NCBI RefSeq assembly: GCF_023476645.1
Contig: NZ_JAMCOJ010000005.1
Span: 248,001 to 312,000 of the forward strand
DNA: 64,000 nt
From: Cellulophaga sp. 20_2_10
GTDB lineage: Bacteria > Bacteroidota > Bacteroidia > Flavobacteriales > Flavobacteriaceae
Reading direction: 5' to 3'
Made by a program: the position numbers and the translations under genes. Below are positions 27,796 through 35,356 of the stretch, in pieces. The notes under the pieces are model-generated. The model had not been told where the DNA came from. It was given only the letters and a program-made list of their open reading frames with translations, and did no database searches. Every line of letters starts with the position of its first letter. Position 1 is the first letter of the stretch.

Positions 27796-28908
27796 ATGAA
27801 ACTAAAAGTCATACTAATTATTCTAATAGGGCTTTGTACTACTTTAAATGCGCAATCGCAAAAAGAAGACACCCTTAATTCTATACGTACCGATTTTACA
27901 AACAGTATAAAAAAAGACGTAGAAGAAGATAATGTTAAGGGCAGTATATCTATTGCTATAGTAAAAGGAGATTCTATTATTTGGTCTGGTGCTTATGGGT
28001 ATGCGGACTACAATAATAATTTAAAGGCAGATTCCGCAAGTATTTATCGTACAGGATCTATCTCTAAATCTTTTACAGCCTTTTTAATGATGCAACTGGT
28101 TGAAGACGGAACTATTAAATTAGATGACCCAATAGAGAAGTATTTGCCAGAGATAAGTGAACTAAATGGTTATTCGGATGCAACAAAAATAACTTTTAAA
28201 CATTTAGCCAGTCATACATCTGGATTAATTAGGGAACCTAAATTAGAGCATGCTGCTTCTGGTGCTATTGAAGAATGGGAGCGTAAAGTTTTACAATCAA
28301 TTCCAAAAACATCTTTTAAATCTAAGCTTGGGGAACAATACAGCTATTCTAACATAGGCTACGGAATTTTAGGATTGGCTATTTCTAGAGCCGCAAAAAA
28401 ACCGTTTATAACATTGGTTAGGGAGCGAATATTTAAACCCTTACATATGACCAATAGCTTTTTTACTGTGCCCAAAGATAAAGTGACTCATCTTGCAAAA
28501 GGTATGGACATTTCTTCCATTGGAAAAAATAACTCCAAAGCAGAACTAGAGCATAAAGGTCGAGGGTATAAAGTGCCAAATGGCGGCATTTATACTACAC
28601 CAAATGATTTAGCAAAATTTGCCGCAGCTAATATGGGGTATACAGCAATACTAAGCAAGCATAGTTTAGACACTATACATAGTGGGCATACACCAGAAGG
28701 AAATTATGGCTTAGGCTTTTTCCTTTATCAAGATAGTAACGTTTCTACAGTTGGTCACGGCGGAGGTGTTGCAGGCTATACTTGTAGTCTTTTTTTTGAA
28801 AAAGAAAGTGAGTACGGGGTAATTTTAATGCGAAACTACAATAGCGGCAATACTAAACTTATTTCAGCCTCTAAAGAGTTAATTAGAAAGTTTAAAAATC
28901 TATTCTAA
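27796..28908 (+). CDS. Secreted beta-lactamase-fold serine hydrolase
   Basis: A 370-residue protein with a signal peptide (residues 1-20, ending NAQ). The catalytic SxxK is S88-I-S-K91 (TGSISKSF), the YxN-type motif appears in YSYSNIGYGILG, and a third motif HGGGVAGY is near the C-terminus. It belongs to the penicillin-binding-protein-like/AmpC fold that includes esterases, D-aminopeptidases and beta-lactamase-like proteins. It acts in the periplasm on an unknown ester or amide. Confidence 0.85.
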   Translation: MKLKVILIILIGLCTTLNAQSQKEDTLNSIRTDFTNSIKKDVEEDNVKGSISIAIVKGDSIIWSGAYGYADYNNNLKADSASIYRTGSISKSFTAFLMMQLVEDGTIKLDDPIEKYLPEISELNGYSDATKITFKHLASHTSGLIREPKLEHAASGAIEEWERKVLQSIPKTSFKSKLGEQYSYSNIGYGILGLAISRAAKKPFITLVRERIFKPLHMTNSFFTVPKDKVTHLAKGMDISSIGKNNSKAELEHKGRGYKVPNGGIYTTPNDLAKFAAANMGYTAILSKHSLDTIHSGHTPEGNYGLGFFLYQDSNVSTVGHGGGVAGYTCSLFFEKESEYGVILMRNYNSGNTKLISASKELIRKFKNLF

Positions 28909-28992
28909 ATATTTGAATAACCTAATCCTTGATACACATCGAACTCCATAAAATATAGTTTTATTCAAATAAGTTATGACTTCCCTATAAAA

Positions 28993-29376
28993 TTAAGACC
29001 ATCCCGAACTTAAGTTACATAAAAATATATCTTGGATTCCATTTTTGGAAGTGTTTATAATATAAGCAAATTCTGGCTTCGTTCTATTTCCATAAAATTC
29101 ATAGGTAGAATGACCCAAAACACACATTCCACACTTTCCTTGTTTCATAGTAATATCGGTTGCACCTCTTGCAATTGCCCAATCAAACTGTTGTTTTACT
29201 GAAGCTAAAAATCTGTACTTATCTAAGTCTTCAAAATATTGGTTCTCATCTATCAGAGGTTCCAAAATAGAGCAATCTAAAGACAAACAAGCCTTTATGA
29301 AATGAGATATAATTTTTTGAGCTGATTCACCAGTTGTGGCTTCACTTTTTATCTTAAGTTTTATTAGTTCAGACAT
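28993..29376 (-). CDS. Conserved protein of unknown function (copy 1, next to att site)
   Basis: A 127-residue cytoplasmic protein without signal or membrane segments. Features: an N-terminal LIKLKIKSEATTGESAQKI, a helix with CLSLDCSILEPLIDE, a block FDWAIARGATDITMKQGKCGMC with a CGMC pair, and an ending with IFLCNLSSGW. A close copy lies at 34376-34762. Each copy points away from an attachment site about 160-410 bases upstream (29539 and 35174), and the flanking DNA is also similar. The CxxC could bind a metal. The family is not recognised. Confidence 0.65.
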   Translation of the reverse strand: MSELIKLKIKSEATTGESAQKIISHFIKACLSLDCSILEPLIDENQYFEDLDKYRFLASVKQQFDWAIARGATDITMKQGKCGMCVLGHSTYEFYGNRTKPEFAYIINTSKNGIQDIFLCNLSSGWS

Positions 29377-29538
29377 ATTATATGTTTTTATAATGGAGAC
29401 AAGTTTATATTTTTAATCCATAAATAAAATTTTATTATATCAAATGCTTTTTTAAATCGACCTACCTCAAAAGAACATAAATTTCACTTGTATATTGCTC
29501 CAGATTTTTATTCAAAAATCACTTAGCGCAGATTCTTT

Positions 29539-29597
29539 AAACCAAAAAAGCCTTTACATTTCTGTAAAGGCTTTTGTTTGCTTGTGGTCCCACATGG
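29539..29597. repeat. Left attachment-site repeat: tRNA 3' end plus terminator
   Basis: These 59 bases are identical to 52138-52196. They hold the last 13 bases of the tRNA (29585-29597) and the hairpin AAGCCTTTACA (29548-29558) / TGTAAAGGCTT (29563-29573) that follows the tRNA at its intact locus. They mark the far left end of the integrated DNA. Confidence 0.85.
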
Positions 29598-29726
29598 ACC
29601 ACGAATAATTTAATCACAATTAATTGAAATTAATTAAAACTCTTCGAAAACCCTTATCATATTAGTTTATATAAAAAATAGATTAATTAGAGTTAAGAGA
29701 GATTTCGGTTAATTCATCGAAAAAAG

Positions 29727-29746
29727 CACCCTTATCAACACCCTAA
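29727..29746 (+). other. Arm-type integrase site, left end of element A
   Basis: CACCCTTATCAACACCCTAA lies 36 bases before the integrase start. A near-identical copy lies at 35102-35122, close to the other end of element A. Each is itself a pair of CACCCTTA/CACCCTAA words. Confidence 0.6.
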
Positions 29747-29781
29747 TACTCTTTATTCCTATCTTTACAAAAAATCTAACT

Positions 29782-31065
29782 ATGGCTATAGTTCAAAGAG
29801 CAAAAGGTAAAATTCGGTTTGCATTCAAAGATGCTCTTAAGGTGTTGTCCAAAAACCCCAACAAAGAATCTTTAATTATGCTTCACTTCAGTTATGGCAA
29901 AATAAGGTTTAAGTATACTACTGGCTATTATTCTCGATACAATGACTGGGACTATTCCAATCAACGCTTAAAGAATAAAGCAACTATACTTAACAGAGCG
30001 TTTGTAAATGATTTCCTGAATTCTTTAAAAACCGAGTTATATAAAGAAGTTAGCTATTTAGAGTCCATACAGAGCCCTATTACAAAAGATGCTTTAAGAA
30101 GTAAGTTAGATATACTAACTAATAAGGACCCACAAGGCGAGAATAAAGCGCAAGACCTTAATTTCTACGAGTACTTTGATAATTTTTTGAACCTGAGAAA
30201 AAGTACGTTGAAAAAAATTACAATTCGCTCATATAACCAGACAAAAAGACTTCTTAAAGAATATAACAGTAGAATAGATTTTGATGGTATTGATTTGAGC
30301 TTTTACTATGGTTTTATTGAATTTCTAGAAGAAGATGATAAGTCCGTCAACACCATTGGTAAGCACATTAAAAATTTGAAATCAATATTAAGAAGTGCTA
30401 CACAAGATGGATTAAACAAAAATTTAGCCTATACCAAACGAGAATTTAAGGTTTTAAAAGAACGGACTACTGCCATCCATTTAGATGAGAAAGAATTGAA
30501 GCTTATGGCAGATTATGACCTCTCGGCATTCCCTAACTTAGATTTGGCAAGAGATATATTTCTTATTGGCTGCTATACTGGTCAGCGTGTTAGTGATTAT
30601 AATGGCTTAACAAAAGCTAACTTTTATCAAAAAGATGGTCTTCAATTTTTTAAAATCAAACAGCAGAAAACTAATAAAGAAGTTTTCTGTCCAGTAACAT
30701 TAGAGATTAAAACCATTCTAGCAAAATACAAGAATGTGCCTCCTAAAAAAATGAACGAACCAGATATAAACGAATACATAAAGGAAGTTGGTAGAAAGGT
30801 AGGATTAACACAAACGGAAATTAAGAACTATACTAGAGGAGGTATTGAACGAGCCGAAGAAATACCAAAATATAAAATGATTAGTTCGCATACTGCTAGG
30901 CGTTCTTTCTGCACAAATATGTACGAGAAAGGTATGCCTATTTATGATATTATGCATTTTTCTGGTCATGCCTCCGAGAAAGAGTTTTATAACTACATTA
31001 GAACAAAAAAAGAACAAAGAGCTATTAAAATTGCTCAAAGTGGTTTTTTCAATTTGTCGGATTAA
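29782..31065 (+). CDS. Tyrosine recombinase/integrase of element A
   Basis: A 427-residue phage/ICE-type integrase. The N-terminal arm-binding domain (to about 110) is followed by the core-binding domain (about 125-225) and the catalytic domain. The catalytic Arg is in CYTGQRVSDYNGL, the second box HxxR is in SSHTARRSF, and the third His and the Tyr nucleophile are in SGHASEKEFYNYI. It starts 185 bases inside the left att repeat and reads inward, as integrases of tRNA-targeting elements usually do. Confidence 0.92.
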   Translation: MAIVQRAKGKIRFAFKDALKVLSKNPNKESLIMLHFSYGKIRFKYTTGYYSRYNDWDYSNQRLKNKATILNRAFVNDFLNSLKTELYKEVSYLESIQSPITKDALRSKLDILTNKDPQGENKAQDLNFYEYFDNFLNLRKSTLKKITIRSYNQTKRLLKEYNSRIDFDGIDLSFYYGFIEFLEEDDKSVNTIGKHIKNLKSILRSATQDGLNKNLAYTKREFKVLKERTTAIHLDEKELKLMADYDLSAFPNLDLARDIFLIGCYTGQRVSDYNGLTKANFYQKDGLQFFKIKQQKTNKEVFCPVTLEIKTILAKYKNVPPKKMNEPDINEYIKEVGRKVGLTQTEIKNYTRGGIERAEEIPKYKMISSHTARRSFCTNMYEKGMPIYDIMHFSGHASEKEFYNYIRTKKEQRAIKIAQSGFFNLSD

Positions 31066-31097
31066 ATTACTCTTCAACGAAAATCACATAGTTACCC

Positions 31098-31129
31098 TTT
31101 GTTAAATATTTGTTAAATATTTGTTAAAG
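31098..31129 (+). repeat. Three tandem 11-bp repeats
   Basis: TTTGTTAAATA occurs at 31098-31108 and 31109-31119, and TTTGTTAAAG at 31120-31129. The set lies between the integrase and the HTH/replication genes and could bind the HTH protein or act as iterons for the initiator. Confidence 0.6.
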
Positions 31130-31280
31130 TCAGGTTTATATTAATTTATATAAACTCAACTTTTTGATTAATAGCTATTTATAAAAAAATTAGTTTTAAT
31201 TTTCATATAAACTAATATAACACTTTGATTTTCAGAATAATAGGTTGTAACTCTGCATTATAATTTTAAAATAATGTCAA

Positions 31281-31466
31281 ATGAAACAACAATTTTTAAG
31301 CAGACAAGAAGTCGCAAAGATGCTAGGCATCTCTTTGGTTACATTACACAATCATAACAAGAAGGGAATCTTAAAACCCTCACACAAAATCGGGAGAAAA
31401 CCATTGTACCTATATGAGGATATAATGGCACAAATTCAATTGTCTAACTACAAAAAAACTGCCTAA
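31281..31466 (+). CDS. Small MerR/excisionase-like HTH protein
   Basis: A 61-residue protein: FLSRQEVAKMLGISLVTLHNH then KKGILKPSHKIGRKPLYLYEDI. This is the winged-helix HTH_17 fold used by excisionases and by regulators of plasmid and ICE genes in Bacteroidota. It overlaps the next gene in a TAATG junction, so it is translated with the replication protein and may control excision or replication of element A. Confidence 0.8.
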   Translation: MKQQFLSRQEVAKMLGISLVTLHNHNKKGILKPSHKIGRKPLYLYEDIMAQIQLSNYKKTA

Positions 31467-32386
31467 TGATAGACAATATAAAATTCTACATCAACGATAA
31501 AGACAGATTTGAGCATAATCTTGAAACTCATCAAAACATTCCAATGAATGCAAAGTATGACGTTTATACTGGTGAGGCATTGAATTACCCAAAATCAGGA
31601 AAGCTACATAATTTAGATATCAGGCTTACTCAAGAAAGAGCCTCTGTTTTAGGTAGTCTACATAAGTTTAACAACTTATGGGTTTATAACGATAATCATA
31701 ATTACAACGATTTTAATGCTTGCGAGATAGATTGCGTCAACGATTTTATATGTGATTCTTTAGATATAGACCCCAGAGAAACTAAAATTACTAATTTAGA
31801 GTTTGGGTTTAATATATTGGTAGATGAAGATATCAAGGATATACTTGACAGGACTATTATGTACAATTTTGAAAATCATACCAGAAAAGAAACTTTTAGA
31901 GGGCAGGGTTATTTTAAACAGTTCTGTAAAACTGACTATAGTATAAAAGTTTATGACAAGTCTAAGCAATACAAAGTAAACCAGAATATTCTAAGAATAG
32001 AGTTGAAAATTACCAGAGCTAGACTCTTGAACAACTTAGGTATTTATTGTTTGGCTGATTTAAATAAAACCTCATACAAAAGCTTATTTAAAGCCTTTTT
32101 AGAGCGCTTTGACAAGTTGCTGATAGTTGACACATTGCGTATGATTAACGAAAAGCACAAGTCAAACAAAGACTTATTGATAGATGGCACCAACCCACAC
32201 TTCTGGATAGACTTAAGGAATAGGGGCACAAGAAATGTAAACGCCCACCAAAAAGCGAAATTTAAGAAATTGCTTAATGACAATTACTCTTTAATTACCC
32301 ATAATAAAATTAAAAATTCTCTTATAGCAAAGTTCAATGAACTGATGAATGATAATTGCACTAATTCTCTACAACAAGTTGCTTAA
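31466..32386 (+). CDS. Replication-initiator-like protein (phage/plasmid gene II/X type)
   Basis: A 306-residue protein. The blocks TNLEFGFNI, SIKVYDKSKQY and ILRIELKITRARLL correspond in type and order to the beta-strand core of gene II/X-like replication initiators of filamentous phages and plasmids; HFWIDLRNRGTRNV is near the C-terminus. I could not identify a conserved Tyr pair with certainty. No coat or assembly genes follow, so element A is better read as a small replicating integrative element than as a filamentous prophage. Confidence 0.5.
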   Translation: MIDNIKFYINDKDRFEHNLETHQNIPMNAKYDVYTGEALNYPKSGKLHNLDIRLTQERASVLGSLHKFNNLWVYNDNHNYNDFNACEIDCVNDFICDSLDIDPRETKITNLEFGFNILVDEDIKDILDRTIMYNFENHTRKETFRGQGYFKQFCKTDYSIKVYDKSKQYKVNQNILRIELKITRARLLNNLGIYCLADLNKTSYKSLFKAFLERFDKLLIVDTLRMINEKHKSNKDLLIDGTNPHFWIDLRNRGTRNVNAHQKAKFKKLLNDNYSLITHNKIKNSLIAKFNELMNDNCTNSLQQVA

Positions 32387-32491
32387 GAGTAAATGTCAGC
32401 TATAAGACAAATAACATTATACAAAAAAGTACTTTGCAGATATGTAATTAAACAGCTACATTTAAATTTTAAATAAATATTATATAAGTTA

Positions 32492-32597
32492 ATGTCAGAA
32501 GAACAAAAAAATAACTAATTTCTTTACAGATGTTGATGCTAAAATAGAAAATAGTAAAACCTTTAAAAAAGGGCTTTTACAAAAAATGTTTGTTTAA
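32492..32597 (+). pseudogene. Deletion scar: start of hsdM joined to the end of hsdS
   Basis: ATG at 32492 reads MSEEQKNN and stops. The first six residues match the usual start of Bacteroidota HsdM as I know it. In another frame, 32517-32597 reads NFFTDVDAKIENSKTFKKG then LLQKMFV and stop, the usual C-terminal end of HsdS proteins. The intervening bulk of both genes is missing. It lies directly before the toxin-like gene, so that operon once followed a type I modification system. Confidence 0.6.
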
Positions 32598-32614
32598 AAA
32601 ATTGTTAATAAGTA

Positions 32615-32626
32615 AACCTGTAGGTT
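32615..32626 (+). promoter_or_regulatory. Putative operator of the toxin-antitoxin operon
   Basis: AACCTGTAGGTT is an inverted repeat (AACCT/AGGTT) ending seven bases before the toxin ATG (32633). It overlaps a TAGGTTGA word that resembles a -7 element, with a TTG about 18 bases further upstream. This position suits repression by the HTH antitoxin. Confidence 0.45.
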
Positions 32627-32632
32627 GATTAT

Positions 32633-33175
32633 ATGAAAATAGTTGATATATTTGCAAAGAAATTATGTTCCATTGCCTACAAAAAAGTAGGTAGTGAAGA
32701 ATATGATATTTGTGAATACGATAGATTATTAGATTTATGGACAGATGTTAGTTATCTACATCAATATGCAATAGCTAATAAAGTAAAAAATATAGATAAG
32801 TTTGTAAAAGCAAGATTAAGAGACGCAGAAAAAATAGAAGACTTTTTAGAAGAACTTACTCAAGAAAACACACCGTTAGACTCATATTTTCATCAATTAG
32901 ATAATAATGAAACAGGTTTTAAACTACTATCATTACGTAAGGGTAAAGCATCTAAACAAGATGGTTTAAGACTATATGCAATTAAAATAGACGATGATTG
33001 TTTTTTAATAACAGGTGGTGCTATTAAAATGAGTTTAAAAAACGATGACCACAAGGATACTCAAAAAGAAATGGAAAAAATCGCAGAAGTCAAATCTATA
33101 TTACAAGATAATGATGTAATTGATAGCGAATCTTTTTACGAATTTAGAACAGAACTTGAAGATGACAACAAATAA
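32633..33175 (+). CDS. Putative toxin of a three-gene toxin/antitoxin/SecB-like operon
   Basis: A 180-residue protein. The N-terminal half is helical (CEYDRLLDLWTDVSYLHQYA). The C-terminal half has FKLLSLRKGKASKQDGLRLYAIKIDDDCFLITGGAIKMS, a basic loop then beta strands typical of HigB/RelE-like ribonuclease toxins, followed by KEMEKIAEVKSIL. Longer than common RelE proteins (about 90-110 residues), so the N-terminal part is an extra domain. The gene overlaps the antitoxin-like gene by 14 bases. Assignment rests on operon order and on this fold reading, not on a search. Confidence 0.5.
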   Translation: MKIVDIFAKKLCSIAYKKVGSEEYDICEYDRLLDLWTDVSYLHQYAIANKVKNIDKFVKARLRDAEKIEDFLEELTQENTPLDSYFHQLDNNETGFKLLSLRKGKASKQDGLRLYAIKIDDDCFLITGGAIKMSLKNDDHKDTQKEMEKIAEVKSILQDNDVIDSESFYEFRTELEDDNK

Positions 33176-33638
33176 AGAAAAATTTCAAAGCTTAATATCT
33201 AAAGAAAAAAGCAATACAGTTTCAAGAAATAGAGACCGTATTAAAAATAGAGCACGTTTAAGAGAGTCTCAAGATATTGCTCTTAAGGTGCTTAATAAAT
33301 TAAATGATTTGGGTTGGTCACAACGTAAATTTGCAGAAGAGTTAAATGTAACACCGCAGCAAGTAAATAAAATTGTTAAGGGTAAAGAAAATTTAACTTT
33401 AGAAACACAAGTAAAACTGCAAGAAGTATTAAATATACCCATATTAGCAAGTTATTACGAGAACAAAGTTCAGGCATTTTCTTTTGAAGATGTTTTAAAC
33501 TTAGGTATTGAGACACCTTTAAATCAAACATTAAATTATTCTGGAACTTCTTTTTATAAAGAACAGTTTAAAAGAGCTTTTAGTGTAGAGCCATTAATGG
33601 TAGCAGTTAAAGAATCTAATTATCAAATGGCATCATAA
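33162..33638 (+). CDS. XRE-family HTH antitoxin-like protein
   Basis: A 158-residue protein; I use the ATG at 33162 (MTTNKEKFQ) because the longer frame begins inside the toxin gene. The HTH is at about 44-85: LNKLNDLGWSQRKFAEELNV then TPQQVNKIVKGKENLT. After it lies a tail (about 95-158, FEDVLNLGIETPLNQTL) that could clasp the toxin or the chaperone. It stops one base into the start of the next gene (TAATG). It would both neutralise the toxin and repress the promoter through the operator at 32615. Confidence 0.75.
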   Translation: MTTNKEKFQSLISKEKSNTVSRNRDRIKNRARLRESQDIALKVLNKLNDLGWSQRKFAEELNVTPQQVNKIVKGKENLTLETQVKLQEVLNIPILASYYENKVQAFSFEDVLNLGIETPLNQTLNYSGTSFYKEQFKRAFSVEPLMVAVKESNYQMAS

Positions 33639-34069
33639 TGAAAGAAGCTAACGTAGGTTTTGCATTAGTTGGTATTAAGACCGAGCAATATGCCACTTTT
33701 AATGAAAATTATAAAGACAAAGCTAAAACAGGATTAAATACAGGTTTAGAATTTAAGTTTAATAAAGAAGATAAAATAATAGCAGTAGTAGTTACTATTA
33801 CTTTCGAGCAAAATAAGAAAGCCTTTCTTAAGTTGCAAGTTAGTTGCCACTTTAAAATATCAGAAGATTCATTTAAAGGCTTTTGTAATGATTCCATAAT
33901 TACTTTGCCAAAAGGTTTTATGACTCATTTAACTATGATTACCGTTAGCTCTGTTAGAGGCGTATTACACGCTAAAACAGAAGGGACTATCTTTAACAAA
34001 TACCTATTACCTACTTTAGATGTTACAGAAATGGTAAAAGAAGATGTTGATTTTTCTTTAGATAATTAA
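33638..34069 (+). CDS. SecB-like chaperone of the toxin-antitoxin operon
   Basis: A 143-residue protein. The middle is beta-rich (GLEFKFNKEDKIIAVVVTITF, KLQVSCHFKI). The C-terminal part, a helix SSVRGVLHAKTEGT then YLLPTLDVTEMV, lines up in kind and spacing with the SecB end ([20 protein letters not shown]). In toxin-antitoxin-chaperone modules a SecB-like protein protects an aggregation-prone antitoxin, and gene order toxin, antitoxin, chaperone is the same here. It starts within the antitoxin stop codon, so the three genes are one translation unit. Confidence 0.5.
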   Translation: MKEANVGFALVGIKTEQYATFNENYKDKAKTGLNTGLEFKFNKEDKIIAVVVTITFEQNKKAFLKLQVSCHFKISEDSFKGFCNDSIITLPKGFMTHLTMITVSSVRGVLHAKTEGTIFNKYLLPTLDVTEMVKEDVDFSLDN

Positions 34070-34375
34070 AAGACTTGTAATATTTTCCACATTGTTTATG
34101 CCGTTTTTCTAAAAAATAATTTTTTTTTAACGACCACCCAAGCAGAGCAAGTAATTAGAAAATAATTTAGTAAACCAATTAATTGGTTTAGGTCACAAAT
34201 TGGAAACTATAAAAACCGAAGATTAAGCATTAGAAAAACAACCAAGTGTCTTACAAAGAGAATCGATAAGCACCAGAATCACAGAAAAAATAAAAGACTT
34301 TGTAAAAACTTTTATTAATGGAGTTGGAGAATAGATAAACTAATATTAAATCGATAAACTATAAGTTTATATAAT
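34070..34375. other. Intergenic region of element A with a decayed reading frame
   Basis: About 300 bases after the SecB-like gene. An open stretch at 34227-34334 reads ALEKQPSVLQRESIST then ITEKIKDFVKTF and INGVGE before a stop, and a shorter stretch earlier reads TTTQAEQVIRK. They look like remnants, possibly of hsdR or another lost gene, but I cannot assign them. Confidence 0.35.
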
Positions 34376-34762
34376 TTAGTTACCCCATCCAGAACTCCCA
34401 TTGCAAAGGAATATATCGTTAATGCCTTTTTTGTTGGTATTGATGATATAGGCAAATTCTGGTTTTACCTTACTCCCATAAAATTCGTAGGTAGTATGAC
34501 CAATAACACACATTTCGCACTTTCCTTGCTTCATAGTAATATCGGTCGCACCTCTTGCAATTGCCCAATCAAACTGCTGTTTCAAAGAAGCTAGAAACCT
34601 GTATTTGTCTAATTCTTCAAAAAACTGGTCTTCATCTATCATAGGTTCTAATATTGAACAGTCTAAGGCTAAACAAGCTTTTAAGAAATGAGATATAATT
34701 TTTTGAGCAGATTCCCCCGAGGTGGCTTCACTCTTAATTTTAAGTTTTATTAGCTCTTGCAT
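34376..34762 (-). CDS. Conserved protein of unknown function (copy 2, element A)
   Basis: A 128-residue paralogue of the gene at 28993-29376, with nearly the same sequence: LIKLKIKSEATSGESAQKI, FDWAIARGATDITMKQGK, CEMC in place of CGMC, and IFLCNGSSGW. The two are far more alike than chance. Both lie just left of an att site and their upstream sequences share blocks (near 29427-29467 and 34817-34857). The best reading is that this gene travels with elements that use this tRNA. Function unknown; the two Cys pairs suggest a metal site. Confidence 0.65.
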   Translation of the reverse strand: MQELIKLKIKSEATSGESAQKIISHFLKACLALDCSILEPMIDEDQFFEELDKYRFLASLKQQFDWAIARGATDITMKQGKCEMCVIGHTTYEFYGSKVKPEFAYIINTNKKGINDIFLCNGSSGWGN

Positions 34763-35101
34763 ATAAATGAAATATTTGAGATAAGGGTAATATTGAATTT
34801 TTATTTAATAAAAACAAATTTATTATACAAATGGTTCAACAAGTCTACCTACCTCCATACTTATGCTTTTAGCACAATAAAACAATACTAAATTATTTAT
34901 TTCTATATGATGCACTATTGCACAATACCAGTATTTTTAAAAATTGATGTATGTCTATAAATCAGACGCCCCTTGGATTAGACCCCATATGTTTTAGGAG
35001 AAAAGGGATGCACCCCCCTTTTGAAGTTATCCACGATGAAAAATCTTTTCGTGATTTTTAAGCCATAAAAAAATGAGATTAGAGTATTTCTATTTAAAAA
35101 A

Positions 35102-35122
35102 CACCCTTACCAACACCCTTAA
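35102..35122 (+). other. Arm-type integrase site, right end of element A
   Basis: CACCCTTACCAACACCC followed by TTAA matches the motif at 29727-29746 in all but a few positions and in the same orientation. The pair frames element A. Confidence 0.6.
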
Positions 35123-35134
35123 AAAACAAAAAAC

Positions 35135-35165
35135 CCATAACTACTTAATTAAAAGTGTGTTATGG
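35135..35165. terminator. Hairpin next to the tRNA fragment
   Basis: CCATAAC (35135-35141) and GTTATGG (35159-35165) form a 7-bp stem, with ATTTATT after it and an A-run before it. It could terminate transcripts from either side. Confidence 0.5.
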
Positions 35166-35173
35166 ATTTATTA

Positions 35174-35222
35174 TGTGGTCCCACATGGGCTCGAACCATG
35201 GACCCCCTGATTATGAGTCAGG
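35174..35222 (-). pseudogene. 3' half of the tRNA gene at the A/B junction
   Basis: These 49 bases equal 52182-52230. They start exactly at the first base of the anticodon stem and run through the T arm and acceptor 3' strand, so the copy lacks the D arm and the 5' acceptor strand. It cannot give a working tRNA. It marks the crossover region shared by elements A and B. Confidence 0.85.
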
Positions 35223-35333
35223 ACTTTTTTTTATTCATATAGTTTCATTAGTCTTCTTTTGTATTGAAAATCAATTAATTAAGTAATTAAATTTTTCTTA
35301 TGGTTATATTTAATTTACTTTTAACCTACTAAT

Positions 35334-35353
35334 TGTTGTACTAATGTTGTATT
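35334..35353 (+). other. Arm-type integrase site, left end of element B
   Basis: TGTTGTACTAATGTTGTATT immediately precedes the integrase start (35357). A close copy lies at 52114-52133 near the right end. Both contain two TGTTGYA words. Confidence 0.55.
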
Positions 35354-35356
35354 GAT

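Larger units (their letters stand above)
34763..35173. other. Right-end region of element A
   Basis: About 410 bases without a gene. It holds sequence similar to that upstream of copy 1, the arm motif at 35102-35122, and the hairpin CCATAAC (35135-35141) / GTTATGG (35159-35165). It ends at the tRNA fragment. Confidence 0.6.
29598..35222. mobile_element. Integrative element A (about 5.6 kb)
   Basis: Bounded by the att repeat at 29539-29597 and the tRNA fragment at 35174-35222. It carries a tyrosine integrase just inside the left end, a small HTH protein, a replication-initiator-like protein, a deletion scar of type I modification genes, the three-gene toxin/antitoxin/SecB-like operon and a 128-residue unknown. 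Near-identical arm-like motifs sit at both ends (29727 and 35102). There is no relaxase, so it would rely on other elements to move between cells. Confidence 0.75.

Noticed and set aside
29598-35173. Element A as a filamentous prophage
   Set aside because: A gene II/X-like initiator is present, but no coat, Zot-like or assembly genes follow.
35174-35222. Second functional tRNA at the A/B junction
   Set aside because: Only the half from the anticodon stem to the 3' end is present.
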